This document shows, in pieces, positions 46,786 through 59,062 of a stretch of 64,000 bases of DNA (positions are counted from its first letter, which is position 1; each line of letters starts with the position of its first letter). A model generated the notes under the pieces. The model was given only the letters and a program-made list of their open reading frames with translations, did not search any database and was not told the origin of the DNA. Source of the DNA: Malania oleifera (taxonomy: Eukaryota; Streptophyta; Magnoliopsida; Santalales; Ximeniaceae); contig NC_080422.1 of NCBI RefSeq assembly GCF_029873635.1, positions 13,857,936 through 13,921,935 of the forward strand, in the 5' to 3' direction. The position numbers and the translations under genes were made by a program.

Positions 46786-48833
46786 AACGACACACTTATG
46801 ATCTTGATTGTCCCTACTCTATTTAAATTTTGACTTGAGCATAATAAAAGTCCCTTGGAGGTCATTGAAGATCTTTCGAGAGCTTCTTCTTCTTCCCCTA
46901 GTTGGAGCTGATAGGCATAGTTTTTGTACTTCCAAGATCAAAATTCAATTTTTTTGCATGTCAAGTTAGGAAAGTTTGCTTCTCAAGGATCCTTGTAAAT
47001 AAAATTGAGGGGGGAAGATCAAGTAGGGGTGCGCTTCAATCATCTCAACACTTCAATCACCCCCCAAATCGACAAACATATTGGGCCTAAGGCTAGAGGT
47101 GGCCCAAAAAAGGGTGAGGAGTACCTCAACCCCAACACCTAGAGAGGCCACGAGCCCCAAAAAAATGCTACCAAGGTCTTCAAGCAACTAGTATGGATCC
47201 ATGGTGTTTGACTCGATTCAATTCAACTTTAGTAGATCAACCTCATCATGTTGCCTAGACGGAAAATGATGATACAATCACTAAAAAGGCATGGAGTCCT
47301 CATGCACCTGCCTCATCACAATGTATGATTAGACTAAATCATCACTTTATCTAATGAAAGATGCTCATGCATATCATCACATTTCAACTCAATTCTCTCT
47401 CATTTGCAAGACTCACTTATTTCATTCACACTTTTAATTACCAAAAATGCAAACTCGGTCTCCTTTATAAAACTTTGGTTTTTCAAGCTAACAATGTAAG
47501 TTTAACATTTTCAAAAACGAACTATTTTTATGCATTTATTAGCCATCACCATCACCATTATTACATTTTCATAAATAAATAAAAAAACTTAGGATTCTGA
47601 GACCAACCCCTTTTAGATCAATACTCTACGCTCTTTGAAGTCGGGTTAAGGTGCTTAGACAATGATTTTCTCATTGGATGACCAAAAGTGGGTTTTTTTT
47701 CTTTTATTTTCCTTTCATTTTCTTTTCGGAAAGCAACACCTACATAATTGTGGTAACTGGTGCCGTAGGATTTATACAATCCTAGTTGTCACCTGAGAGG
47801 CAAGGAGTTTAATAAAATTGCTTCAAGTTTGCATGATAATGATTCTATTAGACCCCTTGGTTTATGTGCATTTTTGCATGTTTTGTGATTTACATGCTTT
47901 GAATAAATACATGCTCTATAGATTGTACGTGTCATTGAAATAAAGTTTCCATAATGGATCTCCTTTTGAACTTAAGGGTTATGTTTTCGCATTCCCTTGA
48001 GAAATTAGAGACGTGGGGCTTTTGTCTTTTGCAAGGGCTCCCAATCTTTAAAGGTTTGAGAAAAGAAACTCCCTAATTTGAAATAAACTTAAGCAAATAA
48101 TCCTCATTGAGATCATTGGGGGTTGTGTCTTTGCGCGCTTTTTGAGATCTTGAGGTGAGGATAGCTTTTTTTTTTCGCAGGGTTGCCCAATATATTATGG
48201 ATTGGTAATTGAAATAAAAGGAAAGAATTTGAGTTTTGATCGATTAATTTTGAAGGTAATCCTAGGCTAATCAAGACGAGTGTAAAGGGGTGTCAATACC
48301 TTCCCTTTACATAATCGTATTCCCAAATTTGACTTGGTAACATACACCATTGACTATCAAATTCCTTGGACTTAGGAATAGTTTAGAGACCAACAAATTG
48401 GTAGCATCTTAAATAAGTGTTCTAACCCTTAACTAGGGTAAAAATAGGTTAGTGGCGACTCCATTAGGCTATGTTTTGACCCATTTTTAATCATATGCAT
48501 TTCCTTTTTCATATAATTTCAAATCGTCCGTTCAGTCGAGGCGACACAGAGATTCAAGCCCCATATCTCGGGAGTTGGCCCCCTCCGGAAACATCGTGAC
48601 ATAAATAATAATAAAAAATGCATTTATAAAGCCGGAAGATTAACTGTTGACTCCTATGACTCAATAAAATAATGAAAATCCAAAATTTGAGTTTTTGACA
48701 TAAAAGTAAAATAAGTTAAAAATAAATAAAAAGATAATTTTGTTGTGTATTGCTCCAAACAAGTGGCGTGTCTACAACACACCCTTTTTTTTTTACTTTT
48801 TTATTACCTAAAATTCCAACCTAAATGAGAAAT
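46786..48833. repeat. long tandem unit, copy 2
   Basis: Directly follows copy 1 in the same orientation, with the same start and end blocks. It carries an extra 490-base segment flanked by short 'catgca' and 'gcatttttgcatg' stretches, which could explain its loss from copy 1. It could be a pair of LTRs or a tandem duplication of a non-coding element. Confidence 0.9.
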
Positions 48834-49087
48834 TGCCCACACTATAGTGGCCGATCGGACTTATCCACTATTATTATGTTATAAGACTGTAAAAAGAAAG
48901 ACTAAAATATTGAGACCATATTGTTCCCATTATTCCAATTTTAATTGGATTTTTTATTTATGATGTTCCATTTTTTTAGGACATGGATTTAATCTATCAT
49001 ACATCTTAGTACATTTTTGTGCTGAAAATATAATTATTTTTCATGTATTTTTCATAACAAACAAAGGTATAATGGTTGATGAAATTA
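48834..49087. other. unassigned spacer
   Basis: AT-rich sequence with no recognised feature. Confidence 0.4.
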
Positions 49088-49584
49088 GTGTGATCCCAAG
49101 AGGGGGGTGAATTGGGGATTTAAAACTTTTTAGGTAAATTTAAGAGCTCAAACAGTATTTCACAACATAGGGCCTTTCTAAGCAGTCTCAATTCCTCCAA
49201 TTAATCAGCTATGCTAATATTTAAAACCAATAAGGCATTCATAACAAATTAAATATTAGCTTACAGATACCACATCATATCCCATTTAAATTTAAAGGTG
49301 TGTATGTAAAAATGATTTACCAATTAATGCGTACATTCATGAGTGCAACACATCTCATTTAATTTAATGTTTGCATGCAAATGATTATAACAATAAATAG
49401 ATAAGCATACACATGTAGAAATTAAAGTGCAGAAATTTAAATGAGATAGAGAAAGAGAGAGAGACATAGGATTTGTTATCGAGATTCGACCAAACCAGCC
49501 TACGTTCCCACCTTGGGCATACCCCCAAGGATTCTACTCTCCCTACTTACTTAAATGAGCAAAACAGAAGCCGTTTACAATCTT

Positions 49585-49805
49585 TTCTTACGGGATAATG
49601 TAAACCCCAGCTCAATTACAAGGTTGAGCCACAACCATACAACCTCTCCTTACGGGGCGAGGAAAACCCCAACTCAATTACCAGACTGAGCCGAATTGGT
49701 CTCCCTTACGAGGCCGAGACACCCTACTTCAATTTACGAACTGAACAAAACTGAACTCTCTTACGGGGCAAAGACTCCCTAGTTCAATTATGGGGATGAA
49801 CCCAA
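49585..49805. repeat. degenerate 60-75 bp tandem repeats
   Basis: Four copies of a unit around 'cttacggggc' plus 'gac(t)cc' plus 'ttcaatta' plus 'gagcc/gaacc'. They are seen near 49587, 49650, 49704 and 49760. Confidence 0.6.
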
Positions 49806-50629
49806 CCGTTACATTAAAACACTTTTTGTACATTTAAATGCTTCTAAATAAAAATAGAGGTGTACACAGTAAAAGCTCTAAAAATGTTGTGACGTCCTGA
49901 TTTTTCTACCATTATATATTTTTTCTAACAAACAACAATAATTAATCAATATCATAAACCTCTCTGATACCATATGTCAATATGACCCGACCCAAAGTGG
50001 GGTACCGGGTGATCAGTCCATCTAGAATCACAATACTCATGCAGCGGAATACATATCATAATTAAGCCCAATATACAATACCAACCAAATACAATACAAT
50101 ACCAGAGTGCTACCCACCCATACATACACATATACAACTCCAAGAATGCACCCAAATATACCAAGGAATTTCACAAATCATATTTCCCAACTCAAAACAC
50201 TTACCCTGTCTATCAGGGTACTAGCTCCCCTCTATCTCGGAACTCTCTCTACTGATCTATCCTGATTTCCTGAAATATTTAGATTTTGAGTGAGACACCT
50301 CTCAGTAAGATGGAATAAATTATTTACAGTGTGTGACACATGAGTTTAATTATATCATAACACATTCCATTTTAATAAGAGAAAAATGTATATATACAGA
50401 TATGTACTCATAATCACATGAGTATGTGTATCATAGTTTCAAAAGCTTTTATCTCATTTTCATAATCATATATACATATACTTCCAGTTCTCAAATCTTA
50501 TACTTACTTGTTCATTCTCGTGTCATATACATACTCATTTATGCTCATATCATTTACATACTTTATTATTCCTCATAATCATATTCATATTCTGTCATGT
50601 CCCATATTCATATTCACATTTCCTAGCCT

Positions 50630-50865
50630 ATAGGTGTCCACCAGCATATAGCACGTCGCGTCTGTAACCCACGGTTGTTCATTTCTCATATTCATATTCA
50701 CATTTTCTAACCCATGGGTATCCACCAGCCTATAGCATGACGCGTCTGTAACCTACGACTGTTCATTTTCCTTTTCACTTTTCATAACATTTTCTAACTC
50801 ATGAGCATCCACTAGTATATAATACACATCGCGTCTGTAGCTCATGGCTGCCCTGAGGATATTCA
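50630..50865. repeat. tandem repeat, about 85-95 bp unit, 3 copies
   Basis: Each unit carries 'ccaccag(c)ctatagca' plus 'cgcgtctgtaacc(t)acg' plus 'ctgttcattt'. Copies begin near 50630, 50717 and 50795. It lies at the same relative place in this LTR as the 32-bp minisatellite in the LTR at 3230, but has a different unit. Confidence 0.75.
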
Positions 50866-52289
50866 CATCGTCATGTATTCACCCTACATGACCAGGTTGT
50901 GCGACCCGAAGGCTGGACCTAACCATGGTTGGCCTACCCGGTTAGATCAAAACAGGGAACACGTTTGTAGTATAATTTACCTACCCAATCCTGGTCCAGA
51001 CCCCAGGGGGTAACATAACCCTTCTCAGGCCCAATTAATTGTCTCGCCACACTTTGTACCAGACGTGTGGTTGCACTAAAACAATGCTAGCAACGGTACC
51101 GTGTTCTATATACTATGGTCCATTAGGGTTCTTATTTTCACATTTCTGTATTCACATTTCATTATGTTTGTACATCTCATCATATCAGTAATGTTCTCAT
51201 CATTTTTTGTTTCATCTTCATCATATCAGTACACATTCATCTCATATCAGTATAGAACCCAATTCAATATTACTGTATAAAACATCTTTGTACAAACATA
51301 TATTTATATCACGTATATCATCCTTTCAGTAAGACATATATGTATAATACATTTTATCATATCTCTATATAAACATATCTGTATATCACCATTCATCATC
51401 ATTTTTCCCAGTAAAACATATATGTATTCACATTTTATCATATCTGTGCAAGAATCATATCTATATAAATCTCATATTTGAATAAAACACATCAGAGTTT
51501 CTCTTATATTCATATCCATATAAAATACTCAGTATATCTCACATTATCATTTTCGTATAAAAACATAATCATATAATACATATACACATTCCATTTCATC
51601 ACATTCCTAGTATAAAAGAGTCATTTCATTATTCCTCATGCCACATAATTTTTAACTGATAATCATAATATATTATTCACAGGGAAAATATTCATATCTT
51701 AATTTCCAAAACTACTTACCATATTCGCATTTCACATATTTTAATCGATCATTTAATTCCCCAAAAATTACAATTATAATTTATTCTCTTTACCTGACTT
51801 ACTAAAAGGTCTGTTAAAATCTCTAATTTCACACCCGCATCATACGGAGTTCAAAATCTTGAAATCACATTTTCCTAGTTCAATAAACTCAACCATAGAA
51901 TTACAATTATCTTAATATTCCTAAACTCACACGCTCCCATTAATCGGCTAAATTCTAAAAACGCGGGTTTGATCCACTTTCCATATTCAAATTTAATTTT
52001 TATCATATTTAAAAATACAAATATGATCAAATCCCCACAGTTTAATCTAATTCCAAAATATTCCCCAAAAATATGATATAATCAAATATTACAATTTAAT
52101 AATCACATATTATAATTTATTCGGTTGAATTTCTAAAATAATTGACATAATTTGTACTCCTCACCTTAGCCTTGGAGTGGTGCCTAGGATCCCCAAATCA
52201 AAAATCTGCTCCGACTAACATGATGAGGATCGAACCTAAGACCCATGTGGTGGTGTCCGATCGTCAATTTGGCAAGAGATTTGAGAGAA

Positions 52290-52291
<2 letters not shown>

Positions 52292-52376
<85 letters not shown>
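52292..52376. repeat. (GT)n(GA)n compound microsatellite
   Basis: About 16 GT units followed by about 26 GA units inside the LTR. The open frame over it is an artefact. Confidence 0.97.
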
Positions 52377-52379
<3 letters not shown>

Positions 52380-53439
52380 CCTTATCCTAAGAGTGGTGCC
52401 TATGATGCTCCTACAACAAATCCACTTTGATTAAAATGTTGGTGGCGGAGAATGGAACCTAGGGGTATTTTCCGTTTTTCGATTGGTGCATGTTTGGCCG
52501 GGGAAATTAAGGAGAGAGAGTGAGTTGGTGGAAGAGAGAGAGGAAAGAGAGAGACGGCAGCTTCTGCCTCTCCAATTCCAATTTTGATTTAGAATGCTTA
52601 CTAAGGAAGCCTCCTATTCCTTTAACAAATATATATATATTTAATTTAATTAATTCAATTTAATAATATTTAATTAATTAATCTAGTTTAATAATTAATT
52701 AATAATTAATAATTATTTTATTTTATTATTATTATTTTTATACTTCCATGCATAAAATTTTCTGGGGATGACAAATACACTCCCTAATGATATGAAATAT
52801 GCTCTTGGAGTAAGAGTGTTTTTTCTCAAAATAATATTTTCAATCTTTGAAAAAGGATATATATGATGAATACTCAAAGATTTGAACCCTAATAAAAATT
52901 TTCTCCCAAAAAGTATTTTTCAAAGAACAATAGGAGAACCTAGGGCTTTTGACTCTCAAAAATGTTTTTTGCAAAAATGGAATATAAGTGATCTTTGGTG
53001 TTAAGTGAAATGTGCAATAAAAGTTTAAAAGATCTAAATGTCATAAAAATTTTCTCCAAGAAAGATTTGCAATAAAAGATGTTTGGAGAAGATAGGATCT
53101 GTGCTCAAAATATATTTTTTTTTTCAATAAACACAATAAAAAATAATTGCCCAATAAAAATGCTCTATTCCAAAAAAAGTTCAAAGAATGAGTGAAAAAG
53201 AGTTGCAGTACAAATTTTGCCCCAATAAAAGATTTTTGCAATAAAAATATGATTGAGGGAACTTTGATTAAGAAAAGATTTTAGAGAATTTTAAAGTTAA
53301 TCAAAGTTGCTAATTAAGCTAATGTAAGGGGTATTTATAGATTTTTGGAAAATCTGACCATTAAGGAATATGCTCGTCATTTTGGAAATGTTTAATTAAA
53401 AAATTAATAACATTTTAGCACTTAAAAAATTTCCAACCC

Positions 53440-53800
53440 GAGAGGTTCGGTCGTTTGGTGCTAGGGCCAATCGACCGAACACACACAAAATTTTGAAATC
53501 AAATCTTGGGTTCGGTTGGCTGTGGGAGGTGACCAGTTGGCTGACCAAGGCGATTTGCCGAACCTTCATATGTTCGGTTAGCCAAGGCTAAGTCCAGTTT
53601 GTTAATTCTTGAGGTTTGGTCGGCTGATGGCATTTTGACCTAAGAGATCGGTCGATCGGGACATGTAGGAAGGCCAAGTTTTAAAGTCGGTTGACCATGA
53701 AAGCAGTGTTCAAAAAATGGTCGATCGACTGAGCCGGTCGGTCAACTGAGGCACTTTGAACGTGCATGGGTTGGTCAACCGAGGTCAGTAAGGATCCTAA
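53440..53800. repeat. cluster of TTCGGTCGACC-like short repeats
   Basis: At least ten variants of 'ggttcggtcg', 'ggtcgaccgaa' and 'cggtcaaccgagg', in both orientations, spaced 20-60 bases apart. It is non-coding and part of the outer repeat element. Confidence 0.6.
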
Positions 53801-54215
53801 CTTTGGCATTGTTTTTGACCCTAAAGCAATTCCAAAAATTTTGTATGATTTTAGTCTTTTTAGAAAAAAAGTTTTTTTTTTTTTTTTTGTGTGCAAGTAT
53901 TAATTCTCCTATGGTCAGTCTAAGGTCGTCTGAGCTTAGCAATTCATATCATGCAAATACATGCATTATTATAGACCAAGTATAAAACTAAAATGCAATG
54001 CAAATAAAATCAAATGTCTTCTTCTTCTCCTTTACTCTTTTGTCTTCATGGAATACACTAAATTGAGCTTTAATTTCTGTCTTGACTTTCATGTTCCCTT
54101 GATCTTATGTGTGACTTGAATTATATACATGTTCCCGCTCCTAAAAGCACACATAAGAAACGAGTGTTTTGTCAGCATCAAAACAGGGATCGGACTCAAA
54201 AAGTCAACAATGGTA

Positions 54216-55764
54216 ATTTTTAAAATATCTGCTAGGATTCTCATGTTAAACTAAATACCAACATGAACATCCAATGTTTATTCCTATAAATTTTTTGATA
54301 TAAATCAAATAAAAATGAAATCATATAAGAAACATCCATTGTCAAAGAGTGAGGTTTTTTATTATATCATTACGTGAGGGTATTTTTGATCCTTTGAAAC
54401 AAACACCACCTAAGACTTTGCTCACTCGGGAGGAATAACGCAAAAGTAAAAGATAAAAAATTAAGAGGGAGAAAATAGATTCAATAAATTTCTTTCGTTC
54501 CACTAATAAGATACGAAGGAAAGTTTTTAAGAATAGGTGGAAAAAGAGAAGGGAAAATGAGAAAAAAAAATTAATGATGTATATAATTAAGTAAATTTCA
54601 TAACTAATTCCATTTCTCTTCATTTTTGTCCTTTTCAATTGTCTACCTAAACAATAAATAATTTTTTTATAGAAAGCAATCATCTTTGCAATGACATGCA
54701 CAAATAATTGTAATGGATCAATTCAAATGCATAAGAAGATTTGTAATAAAAACAAAAGTTTGATAATTTTCAGAAGTAATCAACCTTTTATTAAATTAGC
54801 TTAAGTGAATAAAAAAGTAAAAGTTGGCCAAAAATGTAGAAATAAAAAAAAAATGAGAAAGCAATACAGGATGAAGGAGCGATAAGAGATAGAGAAAGCA
54901 ATGGAGAAAAAGGAACAGAAAGAAGTTTATACTTAGAAGATGATGGATCGATTTATGGTATGTTTAGTAACATTGAGTGCAAAAATTAAGTATAATATAT
55001 ATTTTAGGAGAATGATTGCTTAATTACATATATCAAAGTAGGTGTATTTGATTGATTGATTGTGAACATGAAAATCTATGTTAAATCTCTCTAAGTTAAT
55101 TTTTTTTTTCTTTTAGAATGATTATGGATAGAATAATTTTGAACTCATCTTACTTTCATTTGTGATAAAAGAAAATGCCTTGAAATATCTAATTTTACGT
55201 AAGAACAAATAAATATTCATGCCTAAACAATTGCCCTAATTAGTTGATGGTCGTAGCTCACCACTAATTTTCTCTTATTATGAACAAAATGATGTTTAAA
55301 CTACTTGGCCACAAAGAATGCTATTAAGTATTCAATTTTACACAAAAAAGTCCTCCATGGATAGGAGGTCCTAACTCAATAATTTTAACTTCTGTAACAT
55401 ACATGTGCGATGAGTTTATCTTTCTTCTTTTTTCTTTCTTTCATTCCATTCCCTCTTTTGCAAACTCATTAATAAACCAATCTCACCCAAGTGTTACAAC
55501 TAGCATTTGTAGTTAATGTCCATAGGTAAAGGCATCAAAAATTATTACTTAGGTTGCAACTTAATTATACAATTAATTGATAACCATTATCTTATAAATC
55601 TTATCCTTAACCACTTGAGTAATCAAATTGCGGAAGAATGATAGACTAACATTTTCACTCTTCATGTTGACTAGTTCATTTTTTAGTATATTAATGTTGA
55701 CTAGTCAATACACACATAGACACATGAATAACACGCATATACATACAAATTATATTCTTTGTAC
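54216..55764. other. AT-rich intergenic DNA
   Basis: No coding region or recognised element. Short frames here (for example 54342-54701, minus) are hydrophobic by base composition and lack family features. Confidence 0.45.
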
Positions 55765-55995
55765 GAGAAAGAATTGCAAGAAGTTGTTTGTCCATGTAGA
55801 ATTTAGAACCCTGCAATTACAAGATATTATGTTAGTATTTGGACTCATACAATTAGTAAGAGGTATTGCTCGGCTTGAAAGCCCATTGATATAAGTCTCA
55901 TCTCACTTTAGTGGGTCCAAACATTAATACAATATCTTGTAATTTGAGGGTTTTAAATCCTATGCAGAGGGACCGTCCGTTGCAAGTTTTTCTCC
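55765..55995. mobile_element. MITE with long terminal inverted repeats
   Basis: The left arm (from 'gagaaagaattgcaag' through 'gaaccctgcaattacaagat' and 'tatttggactca') pairs with the right arm ('tgggtccaaacattaatac', 'atcttgtaatttgagggttt', 'cttgcaagtttttctc'). Each arm is about 90 bases with a central loop of about 50. No transposase is present. Arms run nearly the full length, as in foldback-type MITEs. Confidence 0.75.
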
Positions 55996-56145
55996 CTTCA
56001 TAGTTGAATGCTCTTTTTTTCTACAAGTGTAAAACTTAAATAAAATTATCTACAATTAGGTAATTGGTTAATCATATTTCTCAAAAAATTTCTCACATCT
56101 CTCCATTATTGATCTCAATTCCCATATTCTCTTTTGGAAAACCTT

Positions 56146-56285
56146 AACCCTATGTGCTTGGGAGAGGGCTTGGATTTGGATTTGTATGAATTTAGATAAA
56201 GTATAATATAAAATTGTATTGAATTTTGTCCAAATCCATCCAAATAAAAACTTGAAACCTGAGATCGATGCTCCCAAATACAATG
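56146..56285. repeat. MITE-like repeat, copy 2 of 3
   Basis: Carries 'gtgcttgggagagggcttgg', 'attgaattttgtccaaatcc' and 'gatgctcccaaatac'. It shares these blocks with 28568-28682 and, reversed, with 61137-61268. Confidence 0.6.
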
Positions 56286-56364
56286 TACATATCTTGTTGA
56301 TGCTCCACGTGCAATCAAGTTTATAAGTAAAAAAAAAAATTGATGAGAGAAGTACACTTTTTAA

Positions 56365-59062
56365 AAAAAAAACTAAAAGAGGGTGACACCTCCATTTATT
56401 TATTAATATATCTTCACTTTTGGAGGAGAAATACCGTAATTATAAGATAAAGCAAAAGGGAGAATACAGAAAAACCCTCCCAAAAAAAACCAACACCAGC
56501 AATCAACCAAATTAAGACAACAAAACTAAACATAACTAACAAAGAAGATAAAAACATAAACACAACCAAACTCGAAACAAAATACACCAAACGAAACTCT
56601 TGAATTGAACTAACGATGAACGGAAATGATACCCCACCTATCCATCCAAAGAATACCTTTCAGATAACATGGTAGAATGTGTTGTTCTTCGTAGATTACA
56701 TTATTTCCTATTCCTCCTTCTTTAGCAAGAAAATCAATCGCACTATTACCTTCCCTATATTGATGCATCACCGTGATGTTCACTCCTTATAGCTCCACCA
56801 CGAACTCCTCCCAAAATTCCTAAAGATACCACAAAGCACATCTACCTTTCCGAAACTAATCAACTACAATTTGCGAGTCACTTTCAATAATCACATTAAA
56901 ATAGTGCAAACATTTGCACAAACGAATTCCTTCCCTGATTACTTTTAATTCCGCACTATTATTTGTACCATTACCAAAATAACTTGAAAAAACTGTTTTT
57001 ACCATGCCATGACAATCCCGAATAATTCCTCCACCTCCTGAAGTACCCAGATTGCCCCTACAACTCCCATCACAATTAAGTTTTATCCACCATACTAGAG
57101 GTTTGACCCACGAAATAACTTTTCCAGGTCTTTCGTAAATTCCCTAATGCTTAATTTGAAACTCATTCAAAATCTTAATGTCTGACTTCTTCAATTTTTG
57201 AAAAGAATTGGTGCTCTCAGCAATAAAACTAACTTAGAATCGAACACTTCTCCACATTTGATCTGCACTTTGATAAACTCCTTCCATTCTTGATTTACAT
57301 CTTCGATTCTAGAGACACCACGTAATCAAATACGGAATCAGCCCGATTAAAATACCTTTAATAGACGATTTTTTAGCATAGTGGAACCAATTTGCCATTT
57401 TGTTTTTCCAGGGAAGGGATCTTTGGACAAGAATCTCCAAAGCCACACTAGCCCGACGCCAAACCTCTGAAGCCACCTCACCTAAAGAAAGAATATGATT
57501 AATGTTTTCCTAACTTCTCTGAATGCAGCAATCACAAGCCGAAATTATCGATATTCCTTTGGCCTGAATTCTATCATCTACAGTCAAACATCTAAACCAG
57601 GCTCTCCATAAACACATTGAGATTCTTCTAGGTAATAAGAATGTCAAAACTAGTCATTCCACAAAAAATTATCACTTTTGCTCCTCACTGCCTCCCAAGC
57701 CATTTTTGTACAAAAATTATCGTCTGGGGCAAACTTCCAGACAAAAATATCCTGCCCACTTTTACCCACCGACACCTGGTGCAAAATTTCCATTGTTTTA
57801 TCGGCACCAACCAATTCCAGTACTAAATTAGAGTTCCAATTATTATTTAGCCAGCAATCCTTAATACACAATTTCTTGTTCAAAATATCTTCAGTGCTCA
57901 TAGATAATGGGCCTGATGACAACCACCTGTTGAACCAAAAAGAAGAGTTCCCACCTCTTATAAAAAATTTAACATTATCCATAACTTCTGGAATTGTGGC
58001 CGTAATTGATTTCCAGAACTGAGAGTCATTTGGCCTCCCCTTCCTTATTAATAACTGATCATTTCTGCAATATTTAGCCTTGAAAAAACCAGCCCACAGA
58101 TTGTTAGAGGTGAGCAATTTGAAGGCAAATTTCATGAGAAGAGATTTCTGAACTTCCTTAAGATCTCTCAGGCCCAGACCCCTTTCTGAGGTAGGTTTAC
58201 AAATTTTCCCCCAAGAGCGCCAATGAATCTTCCTTTTATCTTTTACCTCTTCCTATAAAAAAGTTAGAAATAAGAGAGTTAATGCGAGAATATGTGACCT
58301 GCGAAACCTTAATAACAGGCATCAAATGAATAGGCATGCTAGACAACACATGTCTTAATAAAATCAATCTTCTACCTTACGAGAGCAACTTAAATTTCCA
58401 CCCAACAATTTTCTTTTTAATCTTCTCTACAAGAGGCTCCACTGACCTGGAAGACAATTTTTCATACACCAAAAGTGCACCCAAATATGTAACTGAGAAT
58501 TTACCTTCCATGAAACCCGTGACTTTCAATAAACCATGCTTCCGAGCAGGAGTGATGTATTTCGAAAAGAATAACGCTAACTTTGTCTTACTAATTTTTT
58601 AACCCGACCACTTTTCATACATTTCCGGAGCGTAAACTAAATTTCTAATAGACCTCTTCCCATTATTCGCAAAAATAAGTATATCATTTGCATATAACAA
58701 ATGAGAAACCAATGGGACCCCAATTAGATGATTAAATTGACCAATTCGACCAGTCTCATAGTTTTTCTTAAGCAAACTTGTCAAAACCTCCTCCATTATG
58801 ATGAATAAATAAGGAGAGAGTGCATCCCCTTGCTGCAAGCCTCTCGTAGATTGAAAAAACCATTTAAAAGTTCTATTCAACAAAACAAAAAACCATGGGG
58901 ACTCCACACAATTTTTTATGAGCTTGTAAAACCTCTTAGAGAAAGCAAAAGCCTTAAGAACCAAAAGAAAATTCCAATTCACTATGTCATAAGCCTTAGC
59001 CATATCGAGTTTTACCATCACATTGCCGCCAGCTATTTTAGTCCTGTGTGTGACCATTGAAA
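56365..59062 (-). mobile_element. LINE fossil with RNase H domain, minus strand
   Basis: Going 5' to 3' on the minus strand: RT (58599-59057) with 'VKLDMAKAYDIVNW', 'RGLQQGDALSPYLFI' and YAND in place of YADD; a connection/zinc-finger region (57650-58135, 'FIRGGNSSFWFNRW'); then an RNase H-like tail near 56650-56770 ('HQYREGNSAIDFLAKEGG'). Endonuclease and ORF1 are absent, so it is 5'-truncated, as LINEs often are. Several stops and shifts are present. It is a different LINE lineage from those in NAA20 intron 3. Confidence 0.88.

Larger units (their letters stand above)
49888..52790. mobile_element. large LTR of the 3230-6326 family
   Basis: Starts TGTGACGTCCTG, like TGTGATGACTTG at 3230. 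It shares the 'cagcggaatac' region, the 'gagtgagacacctctcagta' block, the 'accaggttgtgcgacc' block and the GA tract with the other two copies. The right end is near 'acttccatgca' or shortly after and is approximate. No polyprotein is present. It is probably a solo LTR. Confidence 0.65.
49088..54215. repeat. repeat element split by an LTR insertion
   Basis: The left end has 'gtgatcccaagaggggggtg' plus 'aattggggattt', and the right end has 'tgtcagcatcaaaacaggga' plus 'tcggactcaaaaagtcaaca'. I have seen both together at the ends of a common non-coding plant repeat. The middle (49888-52790) is an LTR of a different family. The exact type of the outer element is not known to me. Confidence 0.4.

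Noticed and set aside
52245-52430. 61-residue frame with Val-Cys and Arg-Glu repeats
   Set aside because: Produced by the (GT)n(GA)n microsatellite.
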